Positions 25,101 to 37,100 of a stretch of DNA of 64,000 bases are shown here, in pieces. The notes under the pieces were generated by a model that worked only from the letters and a program-made list of their open reading frames with translations, was not told the origin of the DNA and did no database searches. The translations under genes and the position numbers were made by a program. The stretch's first letter is position 1; the number at the start of each line of letters is the position of its first letter. The stretch is from Varanus komodoensis (Eukaryota; Chordata; Lepidosauria; Squamata; Varanidae): NCBI RefSeq assembly GCF_004798865.1, contig NW_025335641.1, positions 15,784,792 to 15,848,791 of the forward strand, given 5' to 3'.

Positions 25101-28100
25101 AACCTTAGTAGTATAACTTAAAATAATGGTAGATCAAGCCCTACTTATTGGAGCTAAAATATGATGATGATGTCTTTTTCTGGATTTTGAAAACTGCTCT
25201 GTATTAATCCACATTCTCACTAACTTATTTTTTTGAGTATGGAGCCCTAATGCTATACTGCAGAAAGCCAAGAATCGGCTGTTGGTATTTATAAATAAAA
25301 TACAAATGCCACACCAGTATTTCAACTTCTTAGAATAAGTGCTAAGGAAAAATAGGTATAACTAACCTACACTACTTAGCTAATGCTCTTTTTAGTCGTG
25401 AACTAACTTTTCATTTTCCCCCTTCTTATATTTCTATTGCTTTCTGGTTGAATCATTTTATGTGAGTTTCTATACATATAAACGGTGTTTCGTGGCATAT
25501 AGCACTAGTATGCTTTGTAGTGTTCCTTCAGGTCTTAGGAATCTGCTTAATGTTGGAAGTATGTAATGCTAAGCATGTTAGATATGTAAATTAAATACCC
25601 ATGTCAAAGTCTATTCTGTGACTGCATGTGAAGTCAGTATCTTTATTATTTCCCTATCTTACCATAATCCTTCTGTATAATTGAGGCTTAACAAAACTGA
25701 GTAGCAGCAATGTTCTGTACAACAGAGAAGTAACATGTAATCAACTTTGCTCTCCCCAACCTGGTGCCCTCCTGATGTTTTGGACTAAGCTCTGAGAATT
25801 CCTAACTATTGACTCTGCCAGATGGGGTTGATGAGACATAAAGCGCAAAACATCTGGAAGACACCAGGTTGGGTGAGGCGGATTTTTAAAAAGCATTGAT
25901 TTTAAGACAATCTGTTCTGAATTTCAGTTCATGCCATTTAATACATGAAATTACAACCAGCCATGATGACCCTTTCAGCTTATCTTGTGCAAATTTACTA
26001 GGGAGTTAATTTGACTGACTTTAAAGGGACTTTCCCCTTCATAAATATGCCCAGAATCACAGCCTTTATCTTCCCTAAAAAGTGCAATTTTTCCTCTATG
26101 TTCCAATTCTTGAATCTTTATATTCATAATAAGAATGTTAAATAATACATGTTTTCTCTTATAACTAAGTGATATAAAAACACAACCTTACTCTGTGTGT
26201 TCACTTATATCAAGTACAATGAATAACCTGCTTACTTCTTGTGTTTAGGTATAAGACTGAGGGTGCGAGTGGTAAAGAAAGGGAAGCTATTCTAGAGGAA
26301 GATGATGACCTGTGGGTGAAAATCCGACACAAGCATATTGCAGATGTATTGGAGTATGTATGTTTTAATGTCTCTTGCTATTTTGCTTAATATGATACTT
26401 ATTAAATCTTAGTATGTATGTTACTATGCAAGCATATTCATACTCTTTTTCAGTAGAAATAGTAAGAGTTTGACATACTAGCCTTTCTAATATTTTCTGG
26501 ACTAAATTAGTGAAACATAGTTCCCTCTACAGTCAGTGAGACTCAAGTGATGGCTGTGTTGTCCAGTTGATTTCAGTGGGACCTCCGTTGATCTAACATA
26601 AGTGCAAAGCTTGTTCTCACTTGGCTGGAACTCAGTCAACTTAATGGACTTTCTTCTGGGAAGAGATGTGTAAGATACTATGTATGTGTAGGGTTGCACC
26701 CAGACTTTTGGTGCAATCCTATACATAACTTCTCAGATGTAACTCCCACTCAGCCCAGTGATTCATACCCTTGTTTTAAGTAGTTAAACAGTTATAGTTG
26801 AACTTGAGTTCAGTGGAACATCTCGGTCATGACTTAGTTTGGTTCAAACCCTATCATCTATCTTTCTAGTGTGTGCATACATTTATTTATTTATTAGATT
26901 TATATTTTACCTATTGAAAGGAAAGCAGTTAACATCATTGTCCTTCTTGGACGTATCCTCACAACAACAACAAAACCCAGTGAGGTAGATTGGGCTGAAG
27001 GGTTCCCAACAGGCCCAAAGTCACTCAGTTGGCTCCATGGCTGAGCGGAGACTAGAACCCGGATTGCCTGAATCCCGGTCCTGCACTCTTGAGTCCTAGT
27101 CCTGTCCCAATCCTGAGTCCTGGACCTGCACTCTTAACCACTGCACCACACTGACTTTCTAGATCAGTCTTCTTCCATCCTTGGGCCCCTAGATGTTGGG
27201 CTACAATTCCCATCAGCCCCAGATGCTGCTGTTTTGTTCATTGTGGAATTTCACAGTGATGTGTTTCCTGAGGTTTTGAATGGCTACATGAAACAACAGA
27301 AGTAATTTGAGGATTTGTATTTCAATGTCATCAGTACTTTTGTACCTCTCAGTTACGTCACTTTTCTTCTGATTCCAGTAAAGTGGTGGAATCAGTAACA
27401 GGTGGGATGAGGCCTGATAAACTGAAGTTCAGTTTTGATTGTGGAAGGAGGACCACTGGCCATTCTGGTTGATATACTTTCTTTGAATAAGTAGTTTTGC
27501 AGCTAGGGAGTATTTTATATTTCTCCTGCACTGTTCAATATATTTTGTTTTGTATCTTCTTTCAGCTTTATGTAAACCTGCCTGATATTTTTTTAATTGG
27601 ACATATTACTATATAATAAATAAAATTTAATTTGACCCTGCTTAGTTGTATTTTCTGCTGTCTATTTTATGCAGTATGAAATATAACATAAGGAAACATT
27701 AAACACATAAGATAGGGTTTACAGCACAATTTTTTTTCTTAAGTTTTTTTTTAATTCATTTTTATGCTGTCCAACAGCCGAAGTTCACAGGAGCAAAAGT
27801 GGTTATTTTCTCTGGGTGGTTCACAAGAGCAAAAGTAGTTGTTTTCCAGGTTTTGTTTCTTTGAATCCAAACTAATAGGATGTATGATCCTATCTAGAAG
27901 AAACCAAGACAGCGTATCTATGCTTCCTAAACCATTGCATTAATTGAGGTAACACTAAGGACAAAACATTAGTTTTGGATTTTGGATTTATTTTTTAATT
28001 TAGAAATATTTAGAATTCACTTCTTCTGCTCTTCTAGGGAAATACCAAAGCTTATGAAAGAAGTTTCTTCAAAAAGGAAGGCAACTGAAGGGAAAGTAAG

Positions 28101-31100
28101 AAATCAATTTTCCTTAAAATTAGCATTAACTACTATTTAAGCTGTTATATGTATGGTATAACTTTGCCCTCTTCCTAAAGAAATGGATTTTGAAGTGAAG
28201 TGTAGGTATATAGGGGCTTTCTTTCAGATGTGTAGATGATGTCCTTGTTGATACTTATCTACTAGAGTAGAAAATGAAACACTGGAAGGCATACAATTTA
28301 ATGCTAATTTCATTTAGTCTGAAACAAGATCTTGCAAGTTCAGTGGTATTTGCTCCTGTGCATATTTACAGAGGATTGCAGTTTTAGTAGACCTCTTGAA
28401 GATGATGCTCATGGTATTTTCCAATCTTTACCCATAGCAGAACTTAAAGAATGAAATTTTGAATTATTTTTCAGCTGTCTTTAAGTAATCTGACTCAGCT
28501 CATGAAAAAGATGCCCCACTTCCGCAAACAGATTACTAAGGTAAGTTAGCACATTATACAATGTTGCTGTTGGATGTTCTGGGGCCTGGGGGTTCCCTCC
28601 CCTCCTCTCCCCTCCCCTCCTCTGTGACATGTTGGGATGGAAGTATGACTGGATGAAGTCTTTCCTCTTGTTCTGTGTCCTGGAAATTATGCTACTGAAG
28701 TAGTAATGACCATTGTGTGCCCAAACACTAGTTAAGAGCATCTTAAACTGAAGTTGATCAGATGCTATATGGTTCCATGGATGAGAATTGCCTTCTCCAA
28801 TTACACTGTAGTCCATCTCCTCCAACATAGGTCAGCTGTGGCCAACCTAAAGGGGGACGTAAGGGTGACAATCTCTAGCATCTTGGGCCTGGAGTAACCA
28901 TGTACAGAAAGTTCCATTTAGGTACTATAGCTAATCGTTTTTGTTTGATGTACCCATTCTTCTTCATAGTCGCTGTGTGTCACACATATGGGCTATGTGC
29001 CTGCCCAGGACCTGCTACCAGGAAGATTTTCCTAGCTAGACTGGTCTTGCCCTGCCCATCTCTCCTCTTGGTATATATAGGAGGGGCTCCCACGGTTTTC
29101 ATCAGTTCTTTTCTGTTCTTTTCCAACTGCTGTTTTGGTTGGTTGATTTAACCCCTTATCAGTTTGTCTTAACTGTTAATCAATGCCTAAGTATGTTAGA
29201 TGGTATATGCCAAGAAAGAATATCCCACTAATCAGTACAATTTAATATGTATTTTGTATTGTTGTTTCATGCCGAAGTATATTCCTCTAACTTTAATGGA
29301 GCTTACTCACTAACTGTGTGCTAGGATTGTGGCTTAAAGTGAAATAGTGCATTAATTCTAATTAGTATTCTTGCAAATTAAATGTGTCCCAAAATTATGT
29401 TAAATGGAGCTATACAATTTTCACCTCTAAAAATTGTGGAATATGATTCTTTAAAAGCAATCCACAAACTCTAAGATTGTATATGTGAAATGTTACTGGC
29501 TGTTAATGACTCATGTATTTTTTCATGTGGTGCCATTGTTATAAAAAAAGTACATTTTTGCTTCTGTTTTGCAGCAAGTAGTGCATCTTAACATAGCTGA
29601 AGATTGCATGAATAAGTTTAAGGGTAACATAGAAAAGCTGTGCAAAGTTGAACAGGTATGTGAAGTGCCTATATGTACAGTGTTGTTTGGGCTAGACAAA
29701 TGCCAATAGCATTCTAGTATCAGAGGTTCAATTTTGTTTGTTATCATGTGTAGCTGTAGCAATACGGCTGTAGTATTCTTTACCTGATCAGAAAGACCAC
29801 TGGGGCATTCAGTACAACAGTCTCTCCTTTTCTTTCAAAGCCAGTTTTGGTAACTTGTTTTTACTGATGTTTTCTGTAAAGGATCGCAGTTTTGTCGTGA
29901 TACTTTATAATGCTCTTGAAGTTCAAAAGTGAGAATGTAGTAATAGCCCGCTGCTTTTTTGGAGAATAGGAGGAGGAGGAGAACAGAGGAAGCAAGAGCA
30001 TGGGCCTGAATTTATGTACAAGAGATAGGGGGAGCTCATTTCTTTTAACAGACTTTTGGTCCGGTCACTGTTAATATTGTCTGGCTTTTTAGCCTGCCTC
30101 CTCTCTTAGCAATCAGAACTGTACTGGGGAGAAAAACAGCTCATCTAGAAGGATAAATAGGATATGACTTATCCTGGATACTGAGCAAGGCTACATTTAG
30201 TTGGCGTGTGAGCAAGTCACACTTATCCTTGAATGCCTGCTATGACTTCAGAAGATATCTGTTTTCTGTATCTCAGGACTTGGCTCTTGGAACAGATGCT
30301 GAGGGGCAGAAAGTGAAAGACTCCATGCGTGTCCTTCTTCCAGTACTGCTTAACAAAACTCACGACAGCTATGATAAGATAAGGGCCATCCTCCTCTATA
30401 TCTTCAGCACAAACGGTAAGGGTTACTTGTCTCTTTATGAGCGTCTAAGCAATATACAAACAATACAGTATCAAGCAATAACAAAATATTGTACAGGACT
30501 TGGATACTATAGCATGACTGCAAATAAAAATTCAGGATGGCCATTCAGGGAAGGCTTGTTGAACCAGACAAGTTATTAGTAGCCATGGAGAACTCCGAAA
30601 GGTCAGAGCCTTGGGTCCTTTCTCTTCAGCCTGGAAAGGTATTCCAGAGATTAAGCACTACGATATTAGGGGCCCTATTCCAAACCATCATGGGTCAGAC
30701 TTCTAATACCTTAGGCATCAGGAGGAGAGTACCTCTTAAGCGGGGCAGGCAACCTCAGAGACGCTTTAATACATAGCTTAATACAGTAAATAAGTCATAT
30801 ACAGCACTAGATAAATGTAAGGCTTAATGAACTGACATTTCACATTACGTGAGCGATATGAAAGTCATGGCCACGAACCAGAAAAATAGACGGTTTATAG
30901 CATAATGGCTTCACAGATCATAAGTCAATTTAGGTTGCAATCTTATACCCATGTACTTAGGAATAAGTCGCATTAACTCAGTGGAACTTATTTTGGAATA
31001 GACAACAAGAAAAATCAGTCTATATAAGATTGCATTGCCAAGTAAAGTACATGAAAGGGAAGCTTTCCATTGTCTTCTCTTCCTTGTCGCTACTGGTGGC

Positions 31101-34100
31101 CCATTAGAATCTTCTTCTGAGGGTCGACAGGGTGCTCCTGAGCAATTTAGAAAGGGGGGGACTGGATGGGAAGCTTTTCCTTTGGTGCGTTTCCTTAATC
31201 TTGGTATTAAGCTCAGTTTTAGACAATTACCCAGCAGCGTTCCACACTCACATTGTTTGGAAGAACCTCCAGAGAGGCTTTTCAAGGGGTTTGGGTGGCT
31301 GCAGGGGAAGGAAAGGATGGGGAACTTTCCTTCCATGACCTTCCTTAAGTTAATTTACCTAATGATCCAAGACATTGGGCTATCTCTTGAATAGCTGTAT
31401 TGAATACTGTACTTATTTAAATGGCGGGGGATGAGGGTTCAGGGAAGATAGTAACAATTCGACTGGCATGGGGCAAACATTCAGTACAGTACTGCATGCC
31501 ATGGTACAACTTTATAGAGTGTATCAAACTTAGTGCTAGCTGAAATACTTTGAATTTTATTCTACATAAAAACTAATAAATTACTAATTTAAAATGTCAA
31601 ATTTATTTTTAAACGTGGAAAAAGGGACTACACAAGAGAACATGGACAGGCTGATCCAGAATGTACAGATAGAAAATGATGGTGACATGATAAAAAATTG
31701 GAAGTACCTTGGTGTGCCTGTTATTACCACAGTAAGGAATGCAGCGTTTTTCTACCTTCTCTGTTAAATCTCTCTTGGCAATAACAACATTACCATGATT
31801 TTTTTCCTAAGATCTGTTCTGCTATTCTCACTGGCATTTGTGTTTCACGTTTCTCCTGAGATTTAGTTCAGTCGTCCCCTAATTATTCTAAATTCTGCAG
31901 AACCCAGAAATTATAATGAGAGTCATTTATGCACATTCAAAGATTATAATACAAATTGCGTGACTTAATTCCGGCTGTCAACATTTTTGGAACTTCATAG
32001 TATGATTATTGCGATTGCAAGTCTGTAATCATTTTGTAGTGACAGTATTTAATTTTTATGTAGTATAAATAAAGTGTTGCATTTGGATTAAGGAAGTAAT
32101 TTTATAACAGCCACGTAAGATAGGTCTGCATAATTATTCTATATTATAGTGGTGTGGATCGGAACATAAGATGAAGAGGTAACAGCCCTCTAATGAATTT
32201 GTAGCTGATGAGAAGCCCAGGGGCTTTCTTAGCTTGCATCTTGCACAATTACATTATGCCAGGTTTTCCAGGGAGCATGCGATTCTGCCTACAGCTTATT
32301 TGTGCCAAAAGACTGCAGTCCTGAGCACACCTACTAGGGAGTCAGCCTCACTGCATGTGGGACTAACTCCTGAGTAAACATGCACTACAATACTCCAAGC
32401 ACCTTAAGGAAGAAAGGGTAAAAATCATTTAATTCGTCTTTGAATAAAAATGGGAAGCATGTGTTTTAAGTAGCTGTACTGCTATTGAGCATTCCTTTGG
32501 CATGATCAACCCTTGTGCTTTATGCAAGTTTGAGTAGAGTGGCAAGTATGGAAGCTACTCTGAAGTTACATAGTCAGACTCATGCCATTTTGTAGCAGAA
32601 TATCCGACGGTAAAGCCAGGCCTCTTTGCTCCTTCTAAGAGTTAACTTATTTCATTGTGATTGTGCAGCATAAGCAGAGAGCATGACCTAACTAGCTTTA
32701 CCTTATCTGGTGCATGTGTGCTTGCTTCTAGAAGTAGTAACAAAAACTGCTTTTCAATGGACCTAGAGAATGTCTGTGGCAAACTCTAGCTGTTCACAAC
32801 CAGTTGTATGTAACTCTAAGTGACGGCAGATGGGCACATGCATCCCCACCTGTGTTAAGATTCCTTCACATGAGTCTGGAGGAGAAGATGCGGATGCAAC
32901 GTGAGATGCCTTCTGCATGGAAGCCTGCACTGACACATGCGTTCTCCTTTTCTGGATAGACGATATATGGTGTGTACAACCAGGAGTTTACAGATGCCGT
33001 GGTGACCATATCTTTGAAACTGCTGCCTATTTGCTATCTCTGCAAAAAGAGGGAGACAGGTGGTGTGCTGTCTTTTGACATCATGTTGTGCTTAGGAAGC
33101 AGTAAAGTCCAGATGCCTCCAAAATTCAGTTTCATGTTATATGTAACTTCCTACTACTACTTCTGAGTCCTCCATTGTATGCTAAAGATGTGTGAGGCGC
33201 AAGTTGGAAGTGACTGCCTCTTACTGTAATGGATGACTACCAAGGCCAACCAAAATGTGTGGACCCTTGTGCATAACATGTCAATTTACAATTTTTCCTT
33301 CTATACTGTACATATTAAGAGGTTCTTTTGCTGCAGTAAACCGATGCTTTGCCTGCTGAGGTCATAATGTCTATCCTCTCCCTTTTCTGGGCCCACACAT
33401 TTTAATCCTTACCTATAGCTGTAAAAGATGAAAACAAAATGTAGTTTCTGATACATATTGATATTTATCTTGGCCAGACAGAAGGAAACTGAGAACCAAC
33501 TTCATCTGTCTGCCCCTTTTCTGCATGAACTGCAAAGTGGTGATCAACCAAAACGTTAGCCGTATTAATCTTAACAATGCTTGATAGCAATCAAATTCAT
33601 TACAAAATCAGTGCAGGTTGAAGTGTAATATTAATTAAGCCTCAGACAATGATGTCTAGCCTATATTTATGAAAAGTAAATAATTGACTAAATTATTATC
33701 AAGTTTCTTCAATGGTGCTTACCTGTAGTATGTACATTTATTTTTGCATATCTCATTTTCTTAGAGAGTAATAACTCAGAAAAAATGCCACATCATTTTA
33801 TAGAATAGAATATCTCTTGCTTTTCAGACTACATCACAACAACGCAGACCACCAAGGAAGGATCGTTCTTCGGTAGAAACATTTCAGCTTTCTAGATGGA
33901 CACCAGTTGTCAAGGATATTATGGAGGTATAATCCTAGAAAAAGCTCCTGGTTATGTTTTCTAGAGCAAAAACAATCTATCTCAAAACATACCTATATGC
34001 TACATTTAGTACATGTATTAACCTAATAGTGCCAGACGTTAAAAAACTATCCGGAGTAATTTTCAGACACATACAAATTCTTTTTCCTTTTGCAGTACAA

Positions 34101-37100
34101 ATAGGATGAGATGGGGAACAATTTTCATGCTTGCTCATTTTCTCCCTGCTTCCTTTTGTTATGTTAAGGGAGTTATATCCAAACTGGGTAAGAGTTGGCA
34201 CTTCAGTTATTTGTAAAGGTTAAAAGAGTCCCCAGTATTTTTGAAGCAGTTTCATTTGAAAGGAAAATAACCTTTAAAGTTTGTTTGAGAATAAGAGCAA
34301 GTTTTCTGAAGAGACTTGGAAAAAGTGATACACAATCTCTCTCTTTCTCACTCTTTCACACTCACTCATTCACTCCTCACACATACTCAGGCATTGTCAT
34401 CATAAATTCTTGGAATGTACACTAATTAATATAAATACTTGAATTATGCTGGAGCTTTTTTGTTTTGCTCTTCTCTTATGAAACTGCCTACATGCTTGCT
34501 TTTAAGACATCTGTTATTTCCCTCTTTGACTATTTAGTATTTAACCAGGAAATCCTGTGATTATATGATCCACAGCTGAAGATCTGAGCTTGGGAGAAAT
34601 ATGTAATGTCTTCAGGGTTTGCAGTGCTGGACTAAGCAGACAGTGCCTTCACCCAGAAAGGTGGCTGATTCTTGGAACCCCTAACTTCTGTTCTTTTGTT
34701 TACACGTGTGTGCATCTATTAACCCAGAAAGTGTTTGCAGCTGTATACAGGTTTCATGTCTGCTTGTCAGTCATAGGAAATTTGAGGGCTTCAGTAAATA
34801 CTGTAGGTCATCTTACTCGGATGAAAAGAGCTTATTTTCTTCCAGGATGCCATAGAAAATAAACTGGATTCAAAGGAATGGCCCTACAGTTCCCAGTGCC
34901 CTGCGCCTTGGAATGGTTCAGGAGCAGTGAGGTAAGTGGTTTCATGATCTTTGAATACAAATTGTGTTTTTCCGGTAAACTTCCTGATGCTTCTTTCTAC
35001 TGCACATAGTCATTATGAAGAGCGTATATAGTAGTCTTCAATATGTTCTCATTTACAGTGCTCGCAATAAACCCAAATCTAGTTACCTGGATGACCGGAA
35101 GAGTGGTTCAAAGTTGATTGTGTTTATCATTGGAGGAATTACGTACTCTGAGATGCGCTGTGCGTATGAAGTTTCTCAAGCCTGCAAGTCTTGTGAAGTT
35201 ATAATTGGTAAGCTCAGATTAAAAAAATCATGCTTGGACATCGTGGAGAACTAAAACTACCAGTTTTTGTGGTAGATAATTAGTCTTTCAGCTGTGCCTT
35301 CTGGCAATTTAATGTATCATTCCTTAATTTTCAAATGAGCAGAACAAAATGCAGTTACTTCATTAGATCAGACTTGGCCATCCGGATGTTCTTGCAAGCA
35401 GAGTTTGAATATGATTGTTCCATTGGTTCTTAGTATTTGGTACTTACAAATTGCCTCTAACCCTTGAGCTGCCAAGTAGCCATCATTGGCCAACTTCCAA
35501 AANNNNNNNNNNNNNNNNNNNNNNNNNNNNNNNNNNNNNNNNNNNNNNNNNNNNNNNNNNNNNNNNNNNNNNNNNNNNNNNNNNNNNNNNNNNNNNNNNN
35601 NNTTTTGGAAGTTGGGACATGTGGAGAGTCTAAAGCAGCCTTTTCCAACCTTGCTCCCTCTAGAACAGCAGTGAGTAACGTGTCTCTCTCCATCTATTTG
35701 GTCTATATCTCCCATCATCCATGGCGGCTAGAGCTGATAGAGGAGTTGGAGGAGCACAGGTTCCTCACTTCTGCTCTAGATGTTTATGCTCTTATTCCCA
35801 TCATTCCAAACAGTCCCTAAATATGGAGCTACTTTCAGGTTCTTTCAATCTGGTGTATGAAAAATTAAAGTTCCCTTTAACTGGGTCTGCCTAATACTTT
35901 TATGTAATTTAGTTAAGCCAGCTGAAGTCCAATGAGTATGTTAATGCCCATCTGAAAGACCATGACTACATTGTATGACTGTGTGTTTCTTCAGTAATGT
36001 AAGGAAGCTGGGGTCATACGGCTTTCCCAAAGTTGGACTAGGAGGCAGATCTAGGAACTGAAAATGTGGCCAGGATGACCCAGTATGATCCTGAAATTCT
36101 GTGTGTAGCAGAGTCATTTGGAGATAGATAAGGGGAGTAGTCTTTCAGCAACTACCATACTGCTGCAAGATGTATTGGGCCTAAAATAGCAATCATTGGT
36201 AAATGACACTGTAACAAACCTATTAGATGGAGCATTAAGGAAGTCTTAATACGTCTTTCTTGAATCTAGTAACCATAGACTTCGTATGATGTTTTCAAAA
36301 GCTTGTACTATGAGGAAAAAAATAAATTCTTTTCTCATAATGTTAACACATGTCTATCATGCGTCTGTGCCTTAGTCTTCCCCACCCCCCAAGTTAAAAA
36401 GCACTGTCCCTTTCAATCTTTCCTTTTACAGTACTTCTTTTAGAGAGTAATCTTGTGGACCCTGCCCTAACGCAGGCAGCATCTGAAGGCTGATTTGCTT
36501 GTTCAGAGTCCCAGTTCAGAGGTTGGAGACAGTGCCATTCCATCACCCTTTCCTGTCAGCACAAAAGCATTCCAGTTGCTCTCCAGAAGGTAGAAAAGGT
36601 GTCTTGGTAAAGGGGAGGACCCTAGAAAGGCCAGAATATAAGGTACCATGATGCTTGTCTGGCCTCCCCACCCCCAAGACACCCCATTTAGATGAGGAAA
36701 AAAGTCAGTTGACTGACAGATGTAGGCCACCAAGAGGCAAATACCACCTCCACTGCTCTTCTCAGTCTGCATAGGATGCCCATAATCAATCCTCCAAGCA
36801 AAAATTCCTTGTGGGCATTACAGTTGGATTGTCCCTTTCTTGTACCAGTTGCAATGCATATCTATTTGAAATGGGGAAAGTAGAATTGTGTCCAGTATTC
36901 TTATGCAGGTACGATAGATAATAAAGCAGTATATCTTCCGTTACTCTTCAACTCCATTTTAGTGCTTTTCAGTTAGTCTGCTGTTTTCTGTGTGCTGCTG
37001 CACACTAGTTGACTCTGTAAATGACCGAAATATTTTCTTGGTCGTCAGACAATTTAAACTGTGAGTGAGTAGGATTGTTGTGTCTTGCTCTACCCCATCT

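Noticed and set aside
30911-31394. Overlapping frames of 119-141 codons on both strands in STXBP3 intron 14
   Set aside because: Both strands are open at once with no domain recognised; treated as chance.
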